Shown one piece after another: positions 7,060-15,431 of a stretch of DNA of 37,470 nucleotides. The notes under the pieces are model-generated. The model had not been told where the DNA came from. It did not search any database and saw nothing but the letters and a program-made list of their open reading frames with translations. Source of the stretch: Nitrospirota bacterium (GTDB lineage: Bacteria > Nitrospirota > Thermodesulfovibrionia > Thermodesulfovibrionales > JdFR-85); contig WGEZ01000131.1 in NCBI GenBank assembly GCA_015492515.1, positions 1 through 37,470 of the forward strand. The letters run 5' to 3'. The first letter of the stretch is position 1. Each line of letters starts with the position of its first letter. Position numbers and translations under genes: made by a program.

Positions 7060-8070
7060 GTGATCAAAGAGGCCATAGACATACTCGTACAGGGGATAAA
7101 CCTCTCCGAGTCGGAGATGGTGGAGTGCATGAACGAGATAATGGAAGGGAGGGCGACCGACGCCCAGATAGGAGCCTTCCTCACGGCCCTCAGGGTAAAG
7201 GGCGAGACCGTCGAGGAGATAACAGGGGCTGCAAGGGTGATGAGGGAGAAGGCCGCCAGGATCAGCGCACCCGAGGGGGTCGTCGACACCTGCGGCACCG
7301 GCGGCGACATGGCCCATACCTTCAACATCTCCACGACGGCGGCGATCGTGGTGAGCGCCTGCGGTGTCCCCGTGGCGAAGCACGGCAACCGCTCCGTCTC
7401 CAGCAGGTCGGGCAGTGCCGACGTCCTCGAAGCACTCGGGGTCAGGATAGACCTCCCTGTGGAGGCTGTGGAGAAGTGCCTCTTCGAGACGGGGTTCGGC
7501 TTCCTCTTTGCACCCCTGTTCCACCCGGCCATGAAGTACGCCATAGGCCCGAGGAGGGAGATGGGCATAAGGACGATCTTCAATATCCTCGGTCCCATCA
7601 CCAACCCGGCCGGTGCGAAGAGACAGATCCTCGGCGTCTTCACTGACAGGCTCACAGAGCCCCTCGCCCGGGTACTCGGCAACCTGGGGGCAGAGGACGT
7701 GATGGTCTTCCACGGCGAGGACGGCCTCGACGAGCTCACCATCACCGACGGCTCGAAGGTGAGCCGCTTCAGGCACGGTACGGTGGAGAGCTTCATCCTC
7801 TCTCCCGAGGACTTCGGCTTCCGGAGGGCCGGTGTGGACTCGATCGCCGGCGGCGACGCCGAGGCGAACGCAGGGATCACGATGAGCATCCTGAGAGGAG
7901 AGAGGGGACCGAGAAGGGACATCGTGGTGATGAATGCAGCCGCCGCACTGATCGTCGCGGGCAGGACGGATGAGCTCAGGGAGGCGGCGGCGATCGCCGA
8001 GGAGGCGATCGATTCGGGCAAGGCCCTGCGTAAGCTCGAGGAGATCGTGAGGGTGACGAAGGAGCTCTGA
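7060..8070 (+). CDS. trpD: Anthranilate phosphoribosyltransferase TrpD
   Basis: Transfers phosphoribose from PRPP to anthranilate. It has 336 residues. The PRPP-binding loop DTCGTGGD is at 76-83, the KHGNRS motif at 107-112, SGSADVLEALG follows, and NPAGAKRQILGVF occurs in the C-terminal lobe. Translation starts at GTG 7060, chosen because GGAGG lies 5 nt upstream and the N-terminus fits the family. The remaining trp genes (trpC, F, B, A) are not in the window: a lipid A gene begins 49 nt downstream instead, so the trp set is only a half-operon here. Confidence 0.95.
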   Translation: MIKEAIDILVQGINLSESEMVECMNEIMEGRATDAQIGAFLTALRVKGETVEEITGAARVMREKAARISAPEGVVDTCGTGGDMAHTFNISTTAAIVVSACGVPVAKHGNRSVSSRSGSADVLEALGVRIDLPVEAVEKCLFETGFGFLFAPLFHPAMKYAIGPRREMGIRTIFNILGPITNPAGAKRQILGVFTDRLTEPLARVLGNLGAEDVMVFHGEDGLDELTITDGSKVSRFRHGTVESFILSPEDFGFRRAGVDSIAGGDAEANAGITMSILRGERGPRRDIVVMNAAAALIVAGRTDELREAAAIAEEAIDSGKALRKLEEIVRVTKEL

Positions 8071-8119
8071 ACTCACACCGCCTTCTCGACAGCAGCGACG
8101 GGATGAAAGGATCGGAAGG

Positions 8120-9055
8120 ATGAGCATAAGAGTGGCTGTGATAGGGGTGGGTTATCTCGGCAAGAACCATGCAAGGGTCCTCAGCGAGATCGAAGGGGTC
8201 GAGCTCGTCGGCGTTGTGGACCTCGACGTGGAGAGGGCCGAGGAGACCGCCGGGAGGCACGGCTGCAGGGCCTTCACCGACTACAGGGAGGTCCTTCCCC
8301 TCGTAGACGCCCTCAGCATCGTGACACCCACAGTCACCCACCACGGTATAGCCCTGGAGTGTCTGAGGGCGGGCAAGGACCTCTTCATCGAGAAACCCAT
8401 CACCCGGACCGTGGAGGAGGCCGAGGAGCTCCTCTCCGAGGCCGAGGGCTCCGGAAGGCTCATACAGGTCGGTCACATCGAGAGGTTCAACCCTGCGGTG
8501 CTCTGCACCGAGGGGATCATATCGGCACCGAGGTTCATCGAGTCCGAGAGGCTCTCCCCCTTCCTCGGCAGGGGGACGGACGTGGACGTCACCCTCGACC
8601 TGATGATCCATGACATCGACATCATCCTCTCCCTCTGCCCGAGCCGGATCGTCGAGGTCCGGGCGGTCGGTGCACGGGTGCTGACGGAGAAGCTCGATGT
8701 CGCAAAGGCCTGGATAGAGACGGAGGACGGCACAAAGGCGCTGATCACGGCGAGCAGGATCTCACCGGAGAGACGGAGGGTCCTGAGGGTCTTCCAGGAC
8801 GACGGATACATCCTCGCCGACCTCCAGAGCCGCGAGGTCCTGAGGCACTCCAGGAGCCCTGACGGCGGGGTCCGGAAAGAGACGATACGGACCGAAGAGA
8901 GGGAGCCCCTCAAGGAGGAGCTCCTGGAGTTCGCGGCCTGTGTGAAGAACGGAAGACGACCGAGGGTCACGGCACATGAGGGGATGGAGGCGCTGAAGGT
9001 GGCGCTGGAGATAAACAGGGTTATCAATGAGAACGAACACAGGGAGGCAGGATGA
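8120..9055 (+). CDS. gnnA: Gfo/Idh/MocA oxidoreductase, probable UDP-GlcNAc 3-dehydrogenase (GnnA-like)
   Basis: An NAD(P)-dependent sugar dehydrogenase family member of 311 residues. The Rossmann motif VIGVGYLGKNHA is at 7-18, the second conserved motif FIEKPIT at 89-95, and GHIERFNPA and HDIDI in the C-terminal alpha/beta domain. The family is broad. The specific call rests on context: it is followed by a DegT-type aminotransferase and then lpxB, the arrangement of gnnA-gnnB near lpx genes in bacteria whose lipid A contains GlcN3N. GnnA oxidises C3 of UDP-GlcNAc and GnnB transaminates it. It lies 49 nt after trpD with its own Shine-Dalgarno (GGAAGG). Family certain, substrate inferred. Confidence 0.8.
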   Translation: MSIRVAVIGVGYLGKNHARVLSEIEGVELVGVVDLDVERAEETAGRHGCRAFTDYREVLPLVDALSIVTPTVTHHGIALECLRAGKDLFIEKPITRTVEEAEELLSEAEGSGRLIQVGHIERFNPAVLCTEGIISAPRFIESERLSPFLGRGTDVDVTLDLMIHDIDIILSLCPSRIVEVRAVGARVLTEKLDVAKAWIETEDGTKALITASRISPERRRVLRVFQDDGYILADLQSREVLRHSRSPDGGVRKETIRTEEREPLKEELLEFAACVKNGRRPRVTAHEGMEALKVALEINRVINENEHREAG

Positions 9056-9093
9056 TGAAGAGGCAGACCCTCCTCGCGCAGAAGGGAGAGGCA

Positions 9094-10188
9094 ATGATTC
9101 CGATGGTTGACCTGAAGGCGGAGTACGCCGAACTGAGAGAGGAGATAATGAGGGAGATCGCCGACGTCCTCGAGAGCGGCCGTTATATCCTGGGGCCGAA
9201 GGTGGCTGAGTTCGAGAGGCTGGTGGCCGGCTATCACGGGGTGAAGGAGGCCATAGGCGTGGCCTCCGGCACCGACGCCCTCAACCTCAGCCTCAAGGCC
9301 CTCGGTATCGGCAGAGGCGACGAGGTCATAACCACGCCCTTCACCTTCTTTGCAACCATAGAAGCGATAATCTACCAGGGGGCACGGCCCGTCTTCGTCG
9401 ATATCGAACCGGATACGTTCAACATCGATCCCCGCGGGATCGAGGAGAGGATAACGGAGAGGACCAGGGCCGTCCTCCCGGTACACATGTTCGGCATGCC
9501 GGCGGAGATGGAGAGGATAGAGGAGGTGGCCTCGAGGCACGGCCTCCACGTGGTGGAGGACTGTGCACAGGCCTTCGGCGCCCGGATAGGGGACAGGAAG
9601 GTAGGAGGGTTCGGTGATGCGGGTTGCTTCAGCTTCTACCCGAGCAAGATCCTCGGTGCCTGCGGTGACGGAGGGCTCGTCACAACGGAGGACGCCTCTA
9701 TCGCCGAAAGGGTGAGGATGCTGAGGAACCACGGCTCGAAGGGCGGCTACATACACCACTCGATAGGCCTGAACAGCAGGCTCGACGAGATACAGGCCGC
9801 GGTCCTCCTGGTGAAGCTGCGGAGGATCGAAGGCTACATCGCCTCAAGAAGGGAGAGGGCGCGCCTCTACACCGAGGCCCTGAAGGGTGTGGTGGACTGT
9901 CCCGTGGAGAAGGAAGGGTTCCATCACGTCTATCATCAGTACACCATAAGGAGCCCCCTGAGGGACAGGATAAGGGCCTCCCTCCGCGATGAGGGTATAT
10001 CTTCGGTCGTGTACTATCCACTGCCCCTCCACCTCCAGGACGCCCTCAAGGGGCTGGGTTACCGGAGGGGTGAGTTCCCCGTGGCGGAGAGGGCGGCCCT
10101 CGAGGTGCTGTCGTTGCCGATCTACCCGGAGCTCGACCCCTTCTCCCAGGAGAGGATCTGTGAGGTGATCAGGAGGGCCGTCGGGTGA
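9094..10188 (+). CDS. gnnB: DegT/DnrJ/EryC1 aminotransferase, probable GnnB-like
   Basis: A PLP-dependent sugar aminotransferase of 364 residues. IPMVDLKAEY opens the protein, as in the family. ASGTDALNLSL binds the PLP phosphate, VVEDCAQAFGA holds the PLP-ring aspartate, and FSFYPSKILGACGDGG contains the Schiff-base Lys185. The start at 9094 (GGGAGAGG upstream) is preferred on homology. An earlier in-frame ATG at 9052 overlaps the gnnA stop and has GGGAGG upstream; it would add 14 residues unlike the family. In this context it would aminate UDP-3-keto-GlcNAc using glutamate, so that the next acylation at C3 is an amide. Other nucleotide-sugar substrates remain possible. Confidence 0.82.
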   Translation: MIPMVDLKAEYAELREEIMREIADVLESGRYILGPKVAEFERLVAGYHGVKEAIGVASGTDALNLSLKALGIGRGDEVITTPFTFFATIEAIIYQGARPVFVDIEPDTFNIDPRGIEERITERTRAVLPVHMFGMPAEMERIEEVASRHGLHVVEDCAQAFGARIGDRKVGGFGDAGCFSFYPSKILGACGDGGLVTTEDASIAERVRMLRNHGSKGGYIHHSIGLNSRLDEIQAAVLLVKLRRIEGYIASRRERARLYTEALKGVVDCPVEKEGFHHVYHQYTIRSPLRDRIRASLRDEGISSVVYYPLPLHLQDALKGLGYRRGEFPVAERAALEVLSLPIYPELDPFSQERICEVIRRAVG

Positions 10189-10210
10189 GGCGACCGGTCT
10201 CCTTCTGCCG

Positions 10211-11344
10211 ATGAAGAAGGTGTTCATAATCACCGGCGAGTCCTCGGGAGAGCTGTACGGCGCCCTCCTGGCCAGGGCGCTGAGGTCGATGTACAGGGAC
10301 GTGCGCATCTGGGGCGTGGGCGGTGAGAGGATGGCCTCCGAAGGGGTGGAGCTGATCGCAGGGGTCACCGGGTCCTTCGGCCTCACCGAGGCGGTCTCCT
10401 CGATGAGGTCCCTGCACGATACCTACGGGAAGGTGGTGGGGATGATCAAAGGTGAGAAGCCCCAGGTGGTTGTATTGCTCGACTTCCCGGAGTTCAACAT
10501 GAGGGTTGCGGGAAAGGCCAGGGCCCTTGGTGCAAGGGTCCTGTACTACGTTAGTCCCCAGGTGTGGGCCTGGAGGAAGGGGAGGGCGGAGAGGATCAGG
10601 GAGCTCGCCGACAGGATCGCGGTGGTCCTGCCCTTCGAGGAGGAGATCTACAGGAGGATCGGAGCGGACTGTGAGTTCGTCGGTCATCCGATCATGGACG
10701 AGATAGAGGGGAGAGAGACCGGCAGGACCTCTGTCAGGAGGTCCCTCGGGATGGAGCCTGAAGGGACCGTGCTCGGCCTGCTGCCCGGCAGCAGGCCTCA
10801 GGAGCTGAAGAGGCTCGTCCCCCTCTTCACGGCCGTGGTCCGTAGGTTCAGGGAGAGGCGTCCGGAGCTCAGCTACATCCTCCCCCTGGCTCCGAACCTC
10901 CCCGATTACCGGAGGTGGGCCGGGGCCTTCGAGGAGCTGGGGGTGAGGGTGCTGAAGGGGATGGCGACGGAGGCCCTCGCCGCATCCGACCTCGCCCTGA
11001 TCGCCTCAGGTACCTCCACGCTCCAGGCAGCGCTGATCGGCACGCCGATGGTCGTGGTCTACAAACTCTTCCCCCTCACCTATCTCATTGCCAGGCTCAT
11101 CGTGGGTGTGAGGTATATAAGCCTCGTCAACCTGCTGATGGAGAAGGAGGTCGTCAGGGAGCTGATCCAGGGGGATGCGACGGCGGAGAAGGTGACGAAG
11201 GAGCTGGAGAGGATCCTGGGAGAAGAAGGCATCAGGCGGGAGATGACGGAATCCTTCAGGGCGATCAGGTCCCTCTATGAAGGGAAGGGGGCCTCCAGGA
11301 GGGTCGCCGAGATGGTCGGGGAGCTGGCGGGATGGGAAGGCTGA
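10211..11344 (+). CDS. lpxB: Lipid-A-disaccharide synthase LpxB
   Basis: Peripheral inner-membrane GT19 glycosyltransferase that condenses UDP-2,3-diacyl-hexosamine with lipid X to form the beta-1,6 disaccharide of lipid A. It has 377 residues. It starts IITGESSGELYGA, where most relatives have SGD, a conservative Asp-to-Glu change. YYVSPQVWAWRKGRAERI and LPFEEEIYRRIGADCEFVGHP are hallmark blocks, then LGLLPGSRPQELKRL and IASGTSTLQAALIGTPMVVVYK at the nucleotide-sugar site. It lies 22 nt after gnnB; no strong Shine-Dalgarno is seen. Its end overlaps the ABC transporter start by 13 nt. Confidence 0.95.
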   Translation: MKKVFIITGESSGELYGALLARALRSMYRDVRIWGVGGERMASEGVELIAGVTGSFGLTEAVSSMRSLHDTYGKVVGMIKGEKPQVVVLLDFPEFNMRVAGKARALGARVLYYVSPQVWAWRKGRAERIRELADRIAVVLPFEEEIYRRIGADCEFVGHPIMDEIEGRETGRTSVRRSLGMEPEGTVLGLLPGSRPQELKRLVPLFTAVVRRFRERRPELSYILPLAPNLPDYRRWAGAFEELGVRVLKGMATEALAASDLALIASGTSTLQAALIGTPMVVVYKLFPLTYLIARLIVGVRYISLVNLLMEKEVVRELIQGDATAEKVTKELERILGEEGIRREMTESFRAIRSLYEGKGASRRVAEMVGELAGWEG

Positions 11345-13116
11345 GGAAAGGCGGAGACAGCCCGACGGCTTTCCTCAGGGACCTGAGGCGGCTCTTCACC
11401 CTCATAGTCCCCTACTGGAGGAGGGTGCTGCTGGCCGTCTTCCTGAGCCTGATCGTCTCCGGGATCAACGGCTCCCTCGCCTGGCTCGTGAAGCCCGCGA
11501 TGAACGGGATCTTCCTGGAGAAGGACCGGTCTCTCCTGCTGCTGATACCCCTCGGCGTGCTCCTGCTGTACCTCTTCCGCGGTGCCCTCGCCTTCGCCCA
11601 TTCCTACCTCATGACCTCGGTGGGGATGAAGCTCATAAGGGACCTTCGCAACAGGCTCTACGAACATATAACCTTCCTGCCCATCAGATACTACAACGAA
11701 AAATCTTCGGGCCTGATGATCTCCAGGATCATAAACGACGTGGGTCAGCTTCAGAAGGTGGTGGCCCACTCCGTGAAGGACCTCTTCGTGGAAGGGGCCA
11801 CGGTGGCGGTCCTTACGGCCGTCGCCTTCGCAAGGCGGTGGGACCTCACCCTGATCGCCCTGACGGTGATGCCCCTCGCCTTCTACGGCGTGGGAAGGCT
11901 CGGCATGAGGCTCAAGAGGGTGACGAAGGAGGCCCAGAGGAAGATCTCCCTCATCACCGAGCTCCTCACGGAGAGCTTCTCGGGGATAAAGATGGTGAAG
12001 ATCTTCGGGAGGGAAGGGACCCTCGTGTCACTCTTCGCAAAGAGGAATCAGGACTTCTACCGCGAGAACATGAGGGCCACGAGGATCACCGAGGCCACCT
12101 CGCTGTTGATGGAGCTGGTGGGAGGGGCGGGCATAGCCTTCGTGCTCTGGTACGGCGGGAGACTCGTCATAGAGGACGTGATCACGCCTGGAGACTTCTT
12201 CTCCTTCCTTGCCGCTATATTCATGATATACACGCCTGCAAAGCGGCTGGCAAAGGTTAACAACGGCATACAGCGGGCGAGGGCCTCCCTGGAGAGGGTC
12301 AACGAGTTCTTCACCCTCCCCCGGGAGGAGGGAGGTCATATCGAGCTCCAGCCCGTGAGGGAGCTGATCGAGTTCAGGGGCGTATCCTTCAGCTACCCCG
12401 GCACCGAGGGCTACGCCCTGAGGGATATAAACCTGAGGATAAGGAAGGGGGAGATCATCGCCGTCGTCGGCAGGAGCGGAGCGGGCAAGACCACGCTGGT
12501 GGACCTGATCCCACGCCTCCACGATCCCACGGAGGGCGTGATCCTGATCGACGGAACCGATATCAGGGAGGCCACCCTCGCCTCACTGAGGGGCCAGATC
12601 GGGGTGGTGAGCCAGGACGTCATACTCTTCAACGACACCGTGAGGGCCAACATAGGCTTCGGAAGGCCCGGGGCGGATGAGGAGGAGATCATCGAGGCGG
12701 CGAAGGCGGCCTATGCCCATGAGTTCATCATGGATCTGCCCGGAGGTTACGATTCCGTCATCGGCGAGAAGGGGGTGAGGCTCTCCGGAGGGCAGCGCCA
12801 GAGGCTATCCATTGCGAGGGCTGTGCTTAAGAACCCTCCCATACTCATCCTGGACGAGGCCACCTCATCGCTCGACACCCACGCCGAGATGATGGTGCAG
12901 AAGGCCCTCTACTCCCTGATGAAGAACCGGACCACCCTGGTGATAGCCCACAGGCTCTCGACGGTGAAGATGGCCTCCAGGATCATCGTCCTGGACCGCG
13001 GCGTCATAGCCGAAGAGGGGACCCACTCAGAGCTCATCGGTCGTGACGGTATCTACAAGAGGCTGTACGAGAACCAGCTCCTTCCGGAAACTCATCAATA
13101 TGTACCTGATATATAG
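11332..13116 (+). CDS. msbA: Lipid A export ABC transporter MsbA-like (ATP-binding/permease)
   Basis: A 594-residue fused exporter half-transporter. It has an N-terminal six-helix ABC transporter membrane domain (about residues 20-310) and a C-terminal ATPase. Walker A GRSGAGKTT is at about 380, signature LSGGQRQR at 484-491, Walker B ILILDEATSSLD at 504-515, and the switch His in VIAHRLST. It is expected to act as a homodimer flipping core-lipid A across the inner membrane. Its place between lpxB and waaA supports lipid A as the substrate; sequence alone does not separate it from multidrug exporters. It overlaps lpxB by 13 nt and waaA by 17 nt, so translation is coupled. Confidence 0.92.
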   Translation: MGRLRKGGDSPTAFLRDLRRLFTLIVPYWRRVLLAVFLSLIVSGINGSLAWLVKPAMNGIFLEKDRSLLLLIPLGVLLLYLFRGALAFAHSYLMTSVGMKLIRDLRNRLYEHITFLPIRYYNEKSSGLMISRIINDVGQLQKVVAHSVKDLFVEGATVAVLTAVAFARRWDLTLIALTVMPLAFYGVGRLGMRLKRVTKEAQRKISLITELLTESFSGIKMVKIFGREGTLVSLFAKRNQDFYRENMRATRITEATSLLMELVGGAGIAFVLWYGGRLVIEDVITPGDFFSFLAAIFMIYTPAKRLAKVNNGIQRARASLERVNEFFTLPREEGGHIELQPVRELIEFRGVSFSYPGTEGYALRDINLRIRKGEIIAVVGRSGAGKTTLVDLIPRLHDPTEGVILIDGTDIREATLASLRGQIGVVSQDVILFNDTVRANIGFGRPGADEEEIIEAAKAAYAHEFIMDLPGGYDSVIGEKGVRLSGGQRQRLSIARAVLKNPPILILDEATSSLDTHAEMMVQKALYSLMKNRTTLVIAHRLSTVKMASRIIVLDRGVIAEEGTHSELIGRDGIYKRLYENQLLPETHQYVPDI

Positions 13117-14347
13117 CCTCCTTTACATACTCGTGCTGCCCTTCATACTCCCTGTTCACCTGTTGAAGAGGCCTCCCGGCCTCAGAAGACGATGGCTGAG
13201 GGAGAGGTTCGGGTACCTACGTCTCGGAACGGAGGGGAAGAAGAGACCGGTCGTATGGATACACGCCGTCTCGGTGGGCGAGGCGATGGCGGCCAGACCC
13301 CTCGTGGAGAGATTGAGGGAGAGGGCGGATATCGCCGTCTCCACCGTGACGGACACGGGACAGAGGGTCGTCAGGGACTTCATAACCGAAGGCGAGGTCT
13401 GCTTCTACATGCCCTTCGACATCCCTTCCTCCCTGAGAAGGGCCATGGAGCTGTTGAGACCTGCTGCAGTCCTGATAATGGAGACCGAGTTGTGGCCTAA
13501 CCTCCTGAGGACCGCCGGGCGGATGGGTGTCCCCGTTGCGGTGGTCAACGGAAGGATGTCGGAGAGGTCCTTCAGGGGCTACAGGAAGATCAGGTTCTTC
13601 ATAAGGAGCGTGCTCGGGTTGATCGACTGCTACTGCGTGCAGTCCGAAGGCGACGCCGAGAAGCTGAAGTCCCTCGGTGCACCGGAAGACCGCATCTTCG
13701 TCACGGGCAACCTCAAGTTCGACCGCAGACCCCCTGAGGGGAGGCCCGATTGGTGCAGACGCCTCGGCAGGCCGGTGGTGGTGGCCGGGAGCACCCATGA
13801 AGGAGAGGAGGAGGTCATCCTCGAGGCCTTCCGTGCCCTGAAGAGGGTCTTCAGGGATGCCACACTGATCATCGCTCCGAGACACCCCGAGAGGTTCACC
13901 GCCGTCGAGGGGCTCCTGAGGGACCGGGCGGTGGACTTCACCAGGAGGTCCATCGGAGGAGAGGGCGGGGTGATACTCCTGGACACCATCGGTGAGCTGC
14001 CCGACGTTTACGGCTCCGCCGATGTATGCCTGATAGGCGGAAGCTTCGTACCCAGGGGCGGTCACAACCTCTTCGAGCCCGCCTCCTGGGGAAAGCCCAT
14101 AGTCTGCGGGCCTCACATGGAGAACTTCCCCCTTGCCGATGAGTTCTTCAAGAGGGGGGCGGCGGTCAGGGCCGGTGCCGATGAGCTCGGTACGATCCTC
14201 CTTGAGATCCTCTCCGACGGCGAGAAGGCGGAGGAGATGGGCAGAAAGGCCAGGGAGCTCTATTCGGAAAAGGGCGGTGCGGTCCTCAGGACGCTTGAGG
14301 TGCTCGAGGGGCTCCTGCCCTCTAACCCTGCTTCAGGGCGAGGGTGA
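13100..14347 (+). CDS. waaA: 3-deoxy-D-manno-octulosonic acid transferase WaaA (KdtA)
   Basis: Transfers Kdo from CMP-Kdo to lipid IVA at the inner membrane. From ATG 13100 the protein is 415 residues. A membrane-anchor helix YLIYSLLYILVLPFILPVHL is followed by WIHAVSVGEAMAARPLV, where Glu61 matches the catalytic base of characterised enzymes. ILMETELWPNLL and the CMP-Kdo-binding block GGSFVPRGGHNLFEPASWGKP are present. An upstream in-frame start at 13043 would add 19 polar residues out of line with the family, so 13100 is chosen. The 3' end overlaps the convergent HD-GYP gene by 26 nt. Confidence 0.94.
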   Translation: MYLIYSLLYILVLPFILPVHLLKRPPGLRRRWLRERFGYLRLGTEGKKRPVVWIHAVSVGEAMAARPLVERLRERADIAVSTVTDTGQRVVRDFITEGEVCFYMPFDIPSSLRRAMELLRPAAVLIMETELWPNLLRTAGRMGVPVAVVNGRMSERSFRGYRKIRFFIRSVLGLIDCYCVQSEGDAEKLKSLGAPEDRIFVTGNLKFDRRPPEGRPDWCRRLGRPVVVAGSTHEGEEEVILEAFRALKRVFRDATLIIAPRHPERFTAVEGLLRDRAVDFTRRSIGGEGGVILLDTIGELPDVYGSADVCLIGGSFVPRGGHNLFEPASWGKPIVCGPHMENFPLADEFFKRGAAVRAGADELGTILLEILSDGEKAEEMGRKARELYSEKGGAVLRTLEVLEGLLPSNPASGRG

Positions 14348-15431
14348 AGGCCCTCGAGAAGTTGTCCACCAGGACTGGATTGAACTCCCTGCCGGCGCTG
14401 TTCTTCATCAGCGCAATGATCTCCTCTATCTGCCAGTCCCTCTTGTAGGGCCTCTTGCTCCGGAGGGCGTCGAAGAAGTCCGATATGGCCACTATCTGGC
14501 TGCAGAAGTGCTGTCTTCCGTTGTGCGAGCCGAGCTCAGGATACCCCTCCCCGTCGTATCTCAGATGATGCTCGAGGGCGACCACTGGTGCGAGGGGGGT
14601 GAGGCCGTCGATCTTTGCCAGATACCTGGCACCGTGGAGGGTGTGCATCTTTATCTCGTTCCACTCCTCCTCGTCGAGGGAGCCCTTCTTCTCCAGTATC
14701 TCCCTGGGGATGAAGAGCTTGCCCACGTCATGCAGCAGGGCCGCCACACCGATGTCATGGAGCAGCTCGTCCCTGAACCCGAGGGTCTCGGCCTGGAACA
14801 TGGAGAGGACCGCCACATTGGTGGCATGGGTATAGGTGTATTCACTGTAAGCACTGACAGGGCTTATCAGCTTCAGGATGCTGGCCTCCTTCTTGAAAGA
14901 GACGATGAAGTTGAGCACGATCTCCTCAAGCCCCCTCGTGTCCAGGGGCTTGAAGGAGGATATCCCCCGGTACAGGCGCTTCACGCCCTCAATCTGCTCC
15001 GATGCGACACTATCGACGTCTATCTCGACCCCCGTCATGATCCCGCCGACTCGTACATCGACCGCGCCGGTCTTGATGTGGGGATAGGTCATCACCGGTC
15101 TGTCAGGATCGGCTATGTCGGCTATGAACTGCTTCAGCTCGATGAAGGTGATCCCCTTCAGGAAATCGACACGGGAGAGCCCCTTCCGTTTGAACCTCTT
15201 CATCAGGTTGGCGCCATGGAGCCCTAACCCCCTCACGGGGTTCCTGTTCACCACCAGCTCCCCCTCCAGCACCATCAACTCCAGCCTCTCCTTGATCAGC
15301 CCTGTCAGGATCTCATGGGCCTTCCTGGCCAGTTCCTCGACGGATGCGTGCGCCCTTGAGTAGAGCGAGCACGTGGATATGGCGGTCATGAATGTCGTGA
15401 GGAACCTCTTCGTCTCTTCCATCTCAGCCAC
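14322..15431 (-). CDS. HD-GYP domain phosphodiesterase with N-terminal sensor-like domain
   Basis: A 369-residue protein. The C-terminal half is an HD-GYP domain, a family that hydrolyses cyclic di-GMP (some members cyclic GMP-AMP). It shows YTHATNVA (His202), LLHDVGKLFIP (His234-Asp235), MHTLHGARYL, and HHLRYDGEGYP (288-298), so the metal ligands and the GYP loop are intact. Residues 20-108 form a separate domain that is clearly related to the N-terminus of the HEAT-repeat protein encoded just upstream. No transmembrane segment or receiver domain is visible, so input probably comes through that domain or a partner. The start overlaps the upstream stop by 8 nt, indicating a two-gene operon. 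The specific signal is unknown. Confidence 0.88.
   Translation of the reverse strand: MAEMEETKRFLTTFMTAISTCSLYSRAHASVEELARKAHEILTGLIKERLELMVLEGELVVNRNPVRGLGLHGANLMKRFKRKGLSRVDFLKGITFIELKQFIADIADPDRPVMTYPHIKTGAVDVRVGGIMTGVEIDVDSVASEQIEGVKRLYRGISSFKPLDTRGLEEIVLNFIVSFKKEASILKLISPVSAYSEYTYTHATNVAVLSMFQAETLGFRDELLHDIGVAALLHDVGKLFIPREILEKKGSLDEEEWNEIKMHTLHGARYLAKIDGLTPLAPVVALEHHLRYDGEGYPELGSHNGRQHFCSQIVAISDFFDALRSKRPYKRDWQIEEIIALMKNSAGREFNPVLVDNFSRAFTLALKQG

Noticed and set aside
6988-8127. 379- and 339-residue minus-strand frames over trpD
   Set aside because: Two overlapping antisense frames of GC-rich coding sequence; trpD is unambiguous.
8473-9759. 428-residue minus-strand frame
   Set aside because: It spans the gnnA/gnnB boundary antisense to both; composition is shadow-like.
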